A stretch of DNA of 22,792 nucleotides, taken from NCBI GenBank assembly GCA_041483175.1, contig JBGPFD010000033.1, forward strand, positions 1 through 22,792, in the 5' to 3' direction. The translations under genes and the position numbers were made by a program. Below, piece after piece: positions 15,070 to 22,760 of the stretch (its first letter is position 1; each line of letters opens with the position of its first letter). The stretch is from Gp7-AA10 sp041483175 (lineage in GTDB: Bacteria > Acidobacteriota > Thermoanaerobaculia > Gp7-AA8). The notes under the pieces were generated by a model that was not told the origin of the DNA, did no database searches, and saw only the letters and a program-made list of their open reading frames with translations.

Positions 15070-15945
15070 TCAGAACGCGTTGAGGATGTACGCCAGCGGA
15101 TTGACCGGCACGTTGTTCAGCCGCACTTCGTAGTGCAGGTGCGGGCCCGTGGAGCGGCCGGTGGACCCGACGTGGCCGATGATATCGCCGCGCTTGATGT
15201 GATCGCCCGGCCGGACGGCAAAGGTGGAGAGGTGTCCGTAGCGCGTCGAGTAGCCGAACCCGTGCGAGACGTAGACGACGTTGCCGTAGCCGTTCGCCCA
15301 CTCGGACTTGATGACGATTCCGTCTGCTGGTGCGCGCACGGCCTGGCCCACTGCCGAGGAGATGTCGACGGCGTTGTGGGTGCCCGGCTCACCGGTGAAC
15401 GGATCCTGCCGGCCGCCGAAGCCGTCGGTCAGGATGCCCCGGACGGGCGCGATGGATGGAGTGGAGGAAAGAAGCTGCGAGCGGTCGACGAGCCGTTTCT
15501 CGACCAGCGAGAGATCCTTCTCCAGCCGGTGCGACCGGAAGGCCATCTTGTCGAGATCATCGCGGTACGGATTGTCGCCAAGGTCGGAGGGGCGCAGGCC
15601 GCCGACGCCGCCCTGGCTGGTTTCATCGAGCGTACTGATGCCGGCGAAGATCGCCAGCTTGCGGGTGCGATCCTCGACCATGTGCAATTGCGTCCGAAGC
15701 GATTCCACCGAACGGCTGAACTGCTCGTTGGCCGTCTGCAGTTCGCGGTTCTCTTTGCGCAGCTTCGACAGCTCGTGGGTCTGCGAAAGCGAAGTGAAAT
15801 ACTGAACCGAGAAGAAGGTCGACAGACAGAGCGAAGAGCTGACGATCGAAAGGAGGGAGAAGAGCAGGCGGTGCGATAGCTTCAACTTCCGAAATTTGGC
15901 CCGCGCGTGCGGGACAAAAATGATCGTTGAGTAACGCTTATCCAT
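15070..15945 (-). CDS. Membrane-anchored M23 (LytM-type) peptidase with coiled coil
   Basis: The 291-residue protein has a short basic cytoplasmic N-terminus, one transmembrane helix (about residues 27-50), a coiled coil (about 55-98, ELSKLRKENRELQ) with a second helical stretch near 128-160, and a C-terminal M23 domain. The zinc site is complete: H190-x3-D194 (THNAVD) and H269-x-H271 (GPHLHYE), with the YGHLS histidine 238. M23 enzymes cut peptide cross-links in peptidoglycan. Anchored, coiled-coil forms with a full site act in the periplasm in cell-wall remodelling during growth or division. It is transcribed alone, divergently from pyrR, from a canonical promoter. GGAAGGGGAG upstream of the ATG is a plausible ribosome site. 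Confidence 0.92.
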   Translation of the reverse strand: MDKRYSTIIFVPHARAKFRKLKLSHRLLFSLLSIVSSSLCLSTFFSVQYFTSLSQTHELSKLRKENRELQTANEQFSRSVESLRTQLHMVEDRTRKLAIFAGISTLDETSQGGVGGLRPSDLGDNPYRDDLDKMAFRSHRLEKDLSLVEKRLVDRSQLLSSTPSIAPVRGILTDGFGGRQDPFTGEPGTHNAVDISSAVGQAVRAPADGIVIKSEWANGYGNVVYVSHGFGYSTRYGHLSTFAVRPGDHIKRGDIIGHVGSTGRSTGPHLHYEVRLNNVPVNPLAYILNAF

Positions 15946-16004
15946 TCCAGTCCAGCTCCCCTTCCGCGAGTTTGACTCAACCGATTAGCCGTTGGTGGCG
16001 CCGT

Positions 16005-16032
16005 ATTGTATGGGACAGGGGGGGAGTGTCAA
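16005..16032 (-). promoter_or_regulatory. Canonical sigma70-type promoter of the M23 peptidase gene
   Basis: On the minus strand a perfect TTGACA (16032-16027) is followed after 16 bases by TACAAT (16010-16005). Transcription would start near 15998, giving a leader of about 53 bases before the ATG at 15945. Confidence 0.75.
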
Positions 16033-16174
16033 GCCTGTAAATCACAAGCGGGAAAGCACTTGCGGGTAGATTTTATGGTGGAACGGCATATTTCATACGG
16101 AAGTCAGGATGTTTTCGTTCACTGCTACAAATAATAGCTTTCTGGGAGCGTTCATCATTCCCCGGCCCGCATGG

Positions 16175-16180
16175 TATCCT
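16175..16180 (+). promoter_or_regulatory. Tentative -10 box for pyrR
   Basis: TATCCT lies about 30 bases before the pyrR ATG at 16211. A further AT-rich run (TACAAATAATAG at about 16126-16137) is an alternative. I could not recognise a convincing PyrR RNA-binding loop or a terminator/antiterminator pair in this leader. Confidence 0.25.
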
Positions 16181-16210
16181 CTCGCGCCGCCGGCCGGACG
16201 GTTCCTCACG

Positions 16211-16747
16211 ATGAACGTCAAGAAACGATTGCTCGATGGCGCGCGGATGCACCGCGCGATCCGCAGAATGGCCATCGAGATCGTGGAGAAGAATCGCGGT
16301 ACGCACGACCTGATCATCGTCGGCATCCGCAGCCGCGGCGTGCCCATCGGCGAACGGATGGCCAAGGAGATCGAGGAGATGGAAGGACACCCGGTGCCCT
16401 TCGGAATTCTGGACATCACGCTGTATCGCGACGATCTGACCACCATCGCGCCGCAGCCGGTGGTCAAGCCGACGAAACTTCCCGAGCCGATCGACGACAA
16501 GGTGGTGGTGCTCGTGGACGACGTGCTCTACACCGGACGCACGGTGCGCGCTGCACTCGACGCGCTGATCGACTACGGCCGACCGCGCGCGGTCATGCTC
16601 GCGGTGCTCGTCGATCGCGGCCATCGCGAGCTGCCCATTCACGCCGATGTGATCGGAAAAACAGTTCCCACCGATGCCAATGAGGTCATCAAAGTCCGCA
16701 TGGCGGAGCTCGATGGGGAGGATGAAGTGCTGATCATGGAGAAGTGA
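16211..16747 (+). CDS. pyrR: PyrR: pyrimidine attenuation regulator / uracil phosphoribosyltransferase
   Basis: The 178-residue protein closely follows PyrR of Bacillus in length and motif order. It has LIIVGIRSRGVPIGERMA (34-51), FGILDITLYRDDL (64-76), the PRPP-binding loop VVVLVDDVLYTGRTVR (98-113) and LAVLVDRGHRELPI. It makes UMP from uracil and PRPP. In Firmicutes it also binds pyr leader RNA when UMP or UTP is high, causing termination. I chose ATG 16211 because it matches the family start; the frame is open further upstream to 16109 with no similarity. It heads pyrR-pyrB-pyrC. The gap to pyrB is filled by a palindromic repeat, so RNA-level control could involve that structure, but no PyrR loop is evident. 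Confidence 0.92.
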   Translation: MNVKKRLLDGARMHRAIRRMAIEIVEKNRGTHDLIIVGIRSRGVPIGERMAKEIEEMEGHPVPFGILDITLYRDDLTTIAPQPVVKPTKLPEPIDDKVVVLVDDVLYTGRTVRAALDALIDYGRPRAVMLAVLVDRGHRELPIHADVIGKTVPTDANEVIKVRMAELDGEDEVLIMEK

Positions 16748-16749
16748 CC

Positions 16750-16860
16750 TGAGGTGAGCGAAGCGAGCCGAAGGTCATCCTGAGCCGCGTAGACGGCGAA
16801 GGATCTCCTACGCAAGCGCGAAGGGGATTCCTCGCCGTCTACGCGGCTCGGAATGACAGA
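16750..16860. repeat. Palindromic repeat between pyrR and pyrB
   Basis: The left arm 16774-16805 starts GTCATCCTGAGCCGCG. The right arm 16825-16857 is its reverse complement with a few mismatches. A truncated extra piece (GTGAGCGAAGCGAGCC) lies just before it. Its arms share the GTCATCC..GAGC core with the in-gene copy at 6238-6346. It fills the entire pyrR-pyrB gap. Confidence 0.8.
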
Positions 16861-16869
16861 CCACCAGCG

Positions 16870-17811
16870 ATGCGCGAACCGACCTCCACTCTCAAATCCA
16901 AGGACCTTCTTGGCATCGAGCCGCTCACTCCCGAAGAAATCACGCTGATTCTCGACACAGCCGAAGGTTTCAAAGAGGTGAGCGAGCGGCCGGTGAAGAA
17001 GGTGCCGGTGCTGCGCGGACAACTGGTCATCAATCTGTTCATGGAAGCGTCGACGCGGACGCGTGTGTCGTTCGAGATCGCGGAGAAGCGCCTCTCGGCG
17101 GACACGCTGAATTTCAGCGCCATGGGATCGTCGGTGGAAAAAGGGGAGACGCTGATCGACACGGCGGAGAACCTGATGGCCATGCATCCCGACATGATCG
17201 TCATCCGCCACAAGCATCCGGGCGGGCCGAAGATGCTCGCCGACCGACTTCCAGCGTCCATCATCAACGCCGGCGACGGCGCGCACGAGCATCCGACGCA
17301 AGCGCTGCTCGACGCCTTCACCATCCGCGAACGCCTCGGCAGATTGCACGGCGTGAACGTCTCCATCGTCGGCGACATCGCCCATTCGCGCGTGGTGCGC
17401 TCGAACATTCACCTGCTGACCAAGATGAAGGCCAGTGTGACCGTGGCCGGCCCGCCGACGCTGATCCCGGTGGAGATCGAGCGGCTCGGCGTTCGCGTCG
17501 TGCATTCCCTGGAGGAGGCGATCGAAGGGGCCGACGTGGTGATGATGTTGCGCATCCAGCTCGAGCGGCAGGGGAAACTCAGCATCCCATCGCTGCGCGA
17601 GTACTACAACACCTTCGGGCTCACCCCCGATCGCCTGCGCCGCGCGAAAGAGGGAACCATCGTCATGCATCCCGGCCCGATGAATCGCGGCGTGGAGATC
17701 GCCTCCGACGTCGCCGACGGGCCGTTCTCGGTGATTCTCGATCAGGTGACAAACGGAGTGGCCGTTCGGATGGCGGTTTTGTACCTCCTCGGAGGAGCAC
17801 ACGCGGAATGA
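16870..17811 (+). CDS. pyrB: Aspartate carbamoyltransferase catalytic chain
   Basis: The 313-residue enzyme joins carbamoyl phosphate and L-aspartate to carbamoyl aspartate, the first committed step of UMP synthesis. It has the carbamoyl-phosphate motif STRTR (61-65), SSVEKGE with the lysine contributed by the neighbouring subunit (Lys91), HPTQALLD (141-148), GDIAHSRVVRSN, and the aspartate-site segment HPGPMNRG (267-274). Length matches the catalytic chain. No regulatory chain (pyrI) is nearby, as in the class that pairs with dihydroorotase or works alone. The ATG follows the pyrR-pyrB repeat by about ten bases without a clear ribosome site. A 103-base gap with an AT-rich inverted repeat follows. 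Confidence 0.95.
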   Translation: MREPTSTLKSKDLLGIEPLTPEEITLILDTAEGFKEVSERPVKKVPVLRGQLVINLFMEASTRTRVSFEIAEKRLSADTLNFSAMGSSVEKGETLIDTAENLMAMHPDMIVIRHKHPGGPKMLADRLPASIINAGDGAHEHPTQALLDAFTIRERLGRLHGVNVSIVGDIAHSRVVRSNIHLLTKMKASVTVAGPPTLIPVEIERLGVRVVHSLEEAIEGADVVMMLRIQLERQGKLSIPSLREYYNTFGLTPDRLRRAKEGTIVMHPGPMNRGVEIASDVADGPFSVILDQVTNGVAVRMAVLYLLGGAHAE

Positions 17812-17813
17812 GA

Positions 17814-17907
17814 GAATTTCGAATTTCGAATTTCGAATTAAGAATGAAGAAGCACACCCACCCTCGAATTCTTCATTCTTCATTCTTCATTCGAAATTCG
17901 AAATTCA
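17814..17907. repeat. AT-rich inverted repeat, copy 2
   Basis: The left arm 17814-17851 repeats the word GAATTTC three times and then continues AATTAAGAATGAAGAA. The right arm 17865-17907 is made of ATTCTTC and CGAAATT words complementary to it. It is the same kind of element as 14841-14936. It fills the whole pyrB-pyrC gap and ends 7 bases before the pyrC ATG, so it must be part of the pyrC leader if the genes are co-transcribed. Confidence 0.8.
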
Positions 17908-17914
17908 ACGCCGT

Positions 17915-19231
17915 ATGAACTTGCTCATTCAGAACGGCCGCCTCGTCGATCCTTCCCAGCGCCTCGATGCGAAACTCGACCTGCTGATCCGGGACGGCGT
18001 CGTGGTCGAGACAGGCAGGAAGCTGCGCGCGAACGTGCCGACGGTCGATGCCGCGGGGATGGCCGTCGTTCCCGGATTCATCGATCTGCACACGCATCTG
18101 CGCGAGCCGGGGCAGGAACATAAGGAGACCATCGCCACCGGCACGCGGGCGGCGGTGGCGGGCGGCTTCACGGCCGTCTGCGCGATGGCCAACACCATTC
18201 CGCCGAACGACGAGCGCGCGGTGACGGAGATGATCATCGCCGAGGCGGCGCGCAATGGCGCGTGCCGCGTCTATCCGGTCGGCGCGGTCAGCAAGGGACT
18301 CAAAGGCGAAGAGCTCGCGGAGCTGGCTGACCTGCGCTTCGCTGGATGCGTCGCGGTAAGCGACGACGGGAAGCCGGTCGCCAACTCCCAGTTGATGCGA
18401 CGCGCGCTGGAATACTGCTCCATGCTCCGCATCCCGGTCGTGGCGCACGAGGAAGAGGGGAACCTCACTGACGGCGGCGTGATGCACGAAGGCTTCACCT
18501 CCACGCTACTGGGCCTGAAGGGAATTCCCGCCGCGTCCGAAGATACGATGGTCGCGCGCGACGTGATCCTCGCGGGAATGACGCGCGCTCATCTCCATGT
18601 CGCGCATCTGTCGACGGCGGGAGCGGTGGAAAGCGTGCGGACGGCGCGGCGTGCCGGCGTCCACGTCACCTGCGAAGCGACGCCGCACCACATCGCGCTC
18701 GGTGACGATGCGGTGCAGTCGTTCTCCACGAACCTGAAAATAAATCCACCACTCCGATCGCCCGAGCACCGGCAGGCGGTCATCGAAGCGCTGGCCGATG
18801 GAACGATTGACGCCATCGCGACCGATCACGCGCCGCATCATTTCGACGAGAAGAACGTGGAGTTCGATCTCGCGCCGTTCGGCGTGATCGGCCTGGAAAC
18901 GGCGTTCGCCGTCTGTTACGACCGCCTGGTGCGGCGGCACATCATCGATTTCCGGCGGCTCGTCGAGCTGATGTCGTGCGCTCCGGCGCGCATCTTCAAC
19001 CTGCCCGGCGGGACGCTGCGCCCCGGCGCTCCGGGCGACGTCGCGTTGCTCGACCTCGGCAGCCGTTTTCAGGTGACCAACACCTTTCATTCGAAAGCGT
19101 CGAATTCGCCGTTCATCGGCGAGACGCTGCAAGGCCGCGTGGTGGCCACCATCGTCGGAGGCGTGGTGCGATACGACCTCCGCGCGCCCGCGCCGCTTCC
19201 GACGGCCAGGCCTCGAAAACGGAAGCGATGA
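17915..19231 (+). CDS. pyrC: Dihydroorotase (type I, catalytically complete)
   Basis: The 438-residue amidohydrolase closes carbamoyl aspartate to dihydroorotate. The metal and substrate residues of the Aquifex-type class are all visible: DLHTHLRE (His59, His61, Arg63), VSDDG (Asp150/151), VAHEEE (His178), HVAHLSTAG (His231) and ATDHAPH (Asp304, the catalytic base). It is therefore unlike the inactive PyrC' partners found next to PyrB in pseudomonads. A dodecameric complex with PyrB, as known in Aquifex, is possible. The C-terminus is short and basic (KRKR). Translation starts at ATG 17915 just after the AT-rich repeat, without an evident ribosome site. It is the last gene of the pyr cluster. 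Confidence 0.95.
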   Translation: MNLLIQNGRLVDPSQRLDAKLDLLIRDGVVVETGRKLRANVPTVDAAGMAVVPGFIDLHTHLREPGQEHKETIATGTRAAVAGGFTAVCAMANTIPPNDERAVTEMIIAEAARNGACRVYPVGAVSKGLKGEELAELADLRFAGCVAVSDDGKPVANSQLMRRALEYCSMLRIPVVAHEEEGNLTDGGVMHEGFTSTLLGLKGIPAASEDTMVARDVILAGMTRAHLHVAHLSTAGAVESVRTARRAGVHVTCEATPHHIALGDDAVQSFSTNLKINPPLRSPEHRQAVIEALADGTIDAIATDHAPHHFDEKNVEFDLAPFGVIGLETAFAVCYDRLVRRHIIDFRRLVELMSCAPARIFNLPGGTLRPGAPGDVALLDLGSRFQVTNTFHSKASNSPFIGETLQGRVVATIVGGVVRYDLRAPAPLPTARPRKRKR

Positions 19232-19234
19232 AGC

Positions 19235-19436
19235 GTGACGTATAGCCATCCTTATGACGCGCTAACGAAGATCGACTCCACAGCCGGCCGAGGAGATGCA
19301 CCATCTCTACCGGATCGGGGAGACGATCAGTGTCATCAATAAGGCCGATCCGAAGCCGCAGGAAGCGTTTCTCATGATTCTGGATAACGTTCATGAAACG
19401 GTAGGACGCGGGACGCGGGACGCAGGACCCGTATAA
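19235..19436 (+). pseudogene. Possible frameshifted small gene between pyrC and the pilus ATPase
   Basis: From GTG 19235 the frame reads VTYSHPYDALTKIDSTAG, then degenerates. One base out of phase, from about 19290, another frame continues protein-like as EEMHHLYRIGETISVINK and so on to TAA at 19436. Joining them at about 19285-19290 would give one protein of about 65 residues. This may be a small gene with a single-base frameshift, or an intact short ORF (ATG 19296, 46 codons). Its end runs into a GGACGCGGGACGC repeat-like tract (about 19402-19429), so the native C-terminus may be lost. No family recognised. Confidence 0.3.
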
Positions 19437-19437
19437 T
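19432..19437 (+). promoter_or_regulatory. Perfect -10 box for a leaderless pilus ATPase transcript
   Basis: TATAAT at 19432-19437 matches consensus at all six positions and ends 6 bases before GTG 19444. Transcription would start at the start codon itself. No ribosome site is present. The -35 region is GC-rich and does not match consensus. Confidence 0.55.
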
Positions 19438-19443
19438 CAGACC

Positions 19444-20925
19444 GTGACTGTACAAACTCCGGCACACGTGGCTGCCGACAGCCAACCGGCCTTCAGCCTG
19501 AACGACCTGCTGATCTACATGGCCAAGCAGGAAGCTTCGGATCTCCATCTGAAGCCGATGCGTCCGCCGCTGGTGCGCATCCGCGGCAAGCTGGTGCCGG
19601 TGAAGACCGAGCCGCTGAAGCCGACGGACCTGGAAAAAATGCTGCTGCCGATTCTCAACCGGCCGCAGCGAGAGAAGTTCGATGCGCAGCAGTCGGTCGA
19701 TTTCGGCTACGGCGTGCCGGGTGTGGCCCGGTTCCGCGGCAACCTCTACATGCAGCGCGGCACGGTCGGCGCGGTGTTCCGCCGCATTCCGATTCAGATC
19801 CTGGGCATCGACGCGCTCGAGCTTCCGCGCGCGGTTCGCGATCTGACGCAAATCCCCGACGGGCTGGTGCTGGTCACCGGTCCGACCGGGTCGGGAAAGT
19901 CGACCACGCTGGCGGCGATGATCTGCGAGATCTCGGAGAAAGAACCGCTGCACATCGTGACCATCGAGGATCCGATCGAGTTTCTGTTTATCGATAAGGT
20001 CGCCGCCATCTCGCAGCGCGAAGTGGGCACCGACACGCCGAGTTTCCGTGAAGCGCTGCGCAACGCCATGCGCCAGGATCCTGACGTGATCATGGTCGGC
20101 GAGATGCGCGACGTGGAAACGATGCAGACCGTGCTCACCGCAGCCGAAACGGGACACCTTGTCTATTCCACGCTGCACACCAACAACGCTGCGCAGACCA
20201 TCGACCGCGTGATTGATGCGTTTCCGCCCGATCAGCACAAACAGATCCGCAGCCAGTTCGCCCTGGTCCTGCGAGGAATCATTTCCCTGAAGCTGATCAA
20301 GAACACCGAGGGAAAGCTGACCGCGGCGGTGGAAATCATGAAGAACACGCCGCAGATCGCCAAGATGATCGAAGACGGACAGACCAAAGACATTCTCGAG
20401 GCGATGGAGAGTTCGGTCGGCGTGTTCCGCATGCAGTCGATGAATCAATCGCTCATTGCCCTGCTGGCGCATCAGAAGATCACGTATCAGGATGCGATGG
20501 CGCTCGCCAGCGATCCCGACGACCTTTCACTCAAACTGCGCAAGCTCTTCCCGCAGATCGAAGAGCGCGTGCGCCAAGGGGGGGACATGGCTTTGAGCCA
20601 TTCGGATTTCTCGCAGATCACCGAACTGATGGACATCAAGCGCCTCTACGAAGAGCAGGAATCGCAGTGGGGCCAGCGCCTGGCCGACAAGGATGAGGAG
20701 ATCAACAATCTCCGGCGCGACATGGAATTCCGCATTCAGCAGCTCACCTCGCAGCAGGACGCACAGTCGTCGAAGGACGATGAGGTTGCCCGCGTCAAGG
20801 CGGACATGGACCGCCTCCGCGCCGACGCCCAGGCCAAGATCGGACAGCTTCAGGAGCGCATCAAGGAGCTGAATCAGAAGCTCATGGCAGCCGGGGGCGG
20901 TGGCGGTGGCGGAGTCAAGCGCTGA
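19444..20925 (+). CDS. PilT/PilU-family type IV pilus retraction ATPase with coiled-coil tail
   Basis: The 493-residue protein has a PilT-like N-domain (about 18-110) and a RecA-like ATPase domain. Walker A is GPTGSGKS (146-153), the Asp box is TIEDPIEF (173-180), Walker B is DVIMVGEMRD (214-223) and the His box is TGHLVYSTLHTNN (237-249). The C-terminal PilT motif AIRNLIRE is replaced by PQIAKMIE near 303-310, closer to PilU. It powers pilus retraction from the cytoplasmic face. The family is usually about 345-380 residues. Here about 110 extra residues follow, with a long heptad-rich coiled coil (about 395-480) and seven glycines (484-490). GTG is the start because a perfect -10 box ends 6 bases upstream. 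queF follows after a 10-base gap. Confidence 0.88.
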   Translation: MTVQTPAHVAADSQPAFSLNDLLIYMAKQEASDLHLKPMRPPLVRIRGKLVPVKTEPLKPTDLEKMLLPILNRPQREKFDAQQSVDFGYGVPGVARFRGNLYMQRGTVGAVFRRIPIQILGIDALELPRAVRDLTQIPDGLVLVTGPTGSGKSTTLAAMICEISEKEPLHIVTIEDPIEFLFIDKVAAISQREVGTDTPSFREALRNAMRQDPDVIMVGEMRDVETMQTVLTAAETGHLVYSTLHTNNAAQTIDRVIDAFPPDQHKQIRSQFALVLRGIISLKLIKNTEGKLTAAVEIMKNTPQIAKMIEDGQTKDILEAMESSVGVFRMQSMNQSLIALLAHQKITYQDAMALASDPDDLSLKLRKLFPQIEERVRQGGDMALSHSDFSQITELMDIKRLYEEQESQWGQRLADKDEEINNLRRDMEFRIQQLTSQQDAQSSKDDEVARVKADMDRLRADAQAKIGQLQERIKELNQKLMAAGGGGGGGVKR

Positions 20926-20935
20926 CATTGCAACC

Positions 20936-21295
20936 ATGCCCACGAAGCCGTCGAAACAACTCGAGACCTTTCCCAATCCGAATCCCGAGCGCGATTACGA
21001 GATCGCCTTCGAGGCGCCTGAGTTCACCTGCCTCTGCCCGATGACCGGGCAGCCCGACTTCGCCACCATCCGCATCCGCTACACCCCGGACAAGAAATGC
21101 GTGGAGTTGAAATCGTTCAAGCTCTACCTCTGGTCGTATCGCGATGAGGGAGCGTTCCACGAAGCAGTGACCAACCGGATCGCTGACGATCTCATCGCCG
21201 CGCTCGATCCGCGCTCCATCGTCGTCGAGGGAGACTTTTACCCGCGCGGCGGGATCAGGACCTCGGTCAAAGTCGAGCACCACAAAGGCGCGTGA
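20936..21295 (+). CDS. queF: NADPH-dependent preQ0 reductase
   Basis: The 119-residue protein is a short (type I, unimodular) QueF. It has FTCLCPMTGQPDFATIRI (30-47) with the nucleophilic Cys34 and Asp41, and the family motif VELKSFKLYLWSYRDEG (56-72) with substrate-binding Glu57. His75 and RGGI (104-107) follow. It reduces the nitrile of 7-cyano-7-deazaguanine to the aminomethyl group of preQ1 in queuosine synthesis for tRNA. ATG 20936 is chosen; the open frame reaches into the end of the pilus ATPase gene without support. The stop TGA overlaps the GTG start of the following hydrolase (GTGA), so the two are probably co-translated. No other queuosine genes are in the window. Confidence 0.95.
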   Translation: MPTKPSKQLETFPNPNPERDYEIAFEAPEFTCLCPMTGQPDFATIRIRYTPDKKCVELKSFKLYLWSYRDEGAFHEAVTNRIADDLIAALDPRSIVVEGDFYPRGGIRTSVKVEHHKGA

Positions 21296-22569
21296 AGCCG
21301 GTTCTGTTCATCCCCGGATTCCCGGCGAGCGAACTGCACGATGCGCGGACCGGAGCGACTGTGTATCCACCCTCGCTGACGACGCTGCTCGATCCGGCCA
21401 AGAAACAGCGGTTCCTGGACGCGGTGGTCGATGTACCCGGGGGCCTGATCGCCGGCCCTCCGATTGCCACCGTTGCCGGAATCGCCAGAGAAGCGCAGTC
21501 GCTGTACGACATTCTGGCGCACCAGTTCGGCTACGAGACCTCGGGGCTGAAGCCGGCGGAATTCGCGCCGATCGGTTGGGACTGGCGCGAGAGCATCAGC
21601 TCGGCGGAGACGATGGCCTCGATTCGCGACGTGCTCGATTTCGTCTCGCCGGAGAAGGCCGGGAACGTGTTGGCCATCGTCCATTCCACGGGCGGGCTTG
21701 TCTTCCGCGCGTTTCTCGAACAGCAGCCCGAATATCGAAAATGCTTCGAGCAGGTACTCGCGTTCGGCGTGCCGTGGCGCGGCGCGCTCGAAGCGTTGTA
21801 CGCCGTCACGCAGGGTGAGTCGGAGAAGTTCCTTTTCCTGCAGCTCCTCTCGGCAGGCCAGGCCGCCTGGATGATCAGCCACGCGCAGGCCGCTTACGAT
21901 CTGATTCCGCGCGCATGGCTCGCGAATCAGTCGTGGATCACGAAGCCGTATATGCGCGCGCTCGCGGCGACGGCGCACGCTCCGTTCGCGCAACAGTTCG
22001 ACGATTTGCCGGTGACGAACGTCTGCGCCTGGGGGGCGCCGACGTGGTCGTCGTGCTCGCTGGTGAACGGCGGATTGGAGTTTTCGCCGCAGGACAAGGA
22101 TGCTGGCGATGGCACGGTGACCATCGCTTCGTCGTCATGGCTGCAGGGCGCGCAGGTCCGTTCACTGGTTCTTCCGATCGGGGCGTACGCGACAGGTTTC
22201 ATCCCGAAGTTGCACGCGCAATTGTGGGATTCGCCGCCGCTGCTGCAGATTTTCGACGAGATCATTGCAGACGCACCGCGCCAACCGTTCGTCGCTGCGG
22301 CTGCCGACAGTGACGAGGTCCTCGATTATCACAGCAACGTCACCATACGCGTGGCGGCGATGGCCGCCGACGGCTCGCCGCTGCCGGATTGCGTCGCGAG
22401 CCTTGACGGTAAGGCCGAGCTGGAATTCAACGGTACGACAAGAGGATCGATCATCCTCAGGCGCGCCGGCGTTCACCACAACATCGAGCCCGATCTCTAT
22501 CGCTTCACCATCGATTTCCGCTGGGATGGTGGTTCCGCGGAGCGCGCGGTGGTCATCCGATCCGTATGA
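21292..22569 (+). CDS. LCAT-like alpha/beta hydrolase
   Basis: The 425-residue protein has a lecithin:cholesterol acyltransferase-type hydrolase domain. It begins with VLFIPGFPASEL, the usual first strand and oxyanion region. GWDWRES (95-101) is the family D-W-R motif. The nucleophile elbow is IVHSTGGL with Ser132. GDGTV (272-276) supplies the probable Asp273, and LHAQLW supplies the probable His308. The residue two before Ser is Val rather than the usual Gly. No signal peptide is seen, so it may be cytoplasmic. Residues about 335-425 form a beta-rich C-terminal domain. It probably cleaves or transfers an acyl ester; the substrate is unknown. The start GTG overlaps the queF stop. The TGA stop lies in the first bases of the 133-bp tandem repeat. 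Confidence 0.8.
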   Translation: MKPVLFIPGFPASELHDARTGATVYPPSLTTLLDPAKKQRFLDAVVDVPGGLIAGPPIATVAGIAREAQSLYDILAHQFGYETSGLKPAEFAPIGWDWRESISSAETMASIRDVLDFVSPEKAGNVLAIVHSTGGLVFRAFLEQQPEYRKCFEQVLAFGVPWRGALEALYAVTQGESEKFLFLQLLSAGQAAWMISHAQAAYDLIPRAWLANQSWITKPYMRALAATAHAPFAQQFDDLPVTNVCAWGAPTWSSCSLVNGGLEFSPQDKDAGDGTVTIASSSWLQGAQVRSLVLPIGAYATGFIPKLHAQLWDSPPLLQIFDEIIADAPRQPFVAAAADSDEVLDYHSNVTIRVAAMAADGSPLPDCVASLDGKAELEFNGTTRGSIILRRAGVHHNIEPDLYRFTIDFRWDGGSAERAVVIRSV

Positions 22570-22627
22570 ACGTGGGACCGGCTCTCAGCCGGTCCGCGCC
22601 GGCTGGAGAGCCGGCGCTACGTCGAGA

Positions 22628-22694
22628 TCAGAGCTCCGGTTCGCGTCCGGTGAGCTGCCAGTAGGCCGTGACGTACTTGTCGCGCGTCTTCGTC
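22628..22694 (-). pseudogene. Duplicated 3' end of the minus-strand gene (C-terminal fragment)
   Basis: On the minus strand this piece reads TKTRDKYVTAYWQLTGREPEL and then TGA (22630-22628). Upstream of it, at the junction with the second copy, the reading enters the hairpin sequence and soon meets a stop, so it cannot be a gene. It is a copy of the end of the gene whose stop is at 22761-22763. Confidence 0.65.
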
Positions 22695-22760
22695 CCGTAT
22701 GAACGTGGGACCGGCTCTCAGCCGGTCCGCGCCGGCTGGAGAGCCGGCGCTACGTCGAGA

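Noticed and set aside
15946..16210. Riboswitch or PyrR-binding leader between the peptidase gene and pyrR
   Set aside because: I could not recognise a conserved loop or a terminator/antiterminator pair; only promoter-like elements are supported.
19372..20472. 366-codon minus-strand frame opposite the pilus ATPase
   Set aside because: The + strand has all four ATPase motifs; the antisense frame is His/Arg/Asp-rich and has none.
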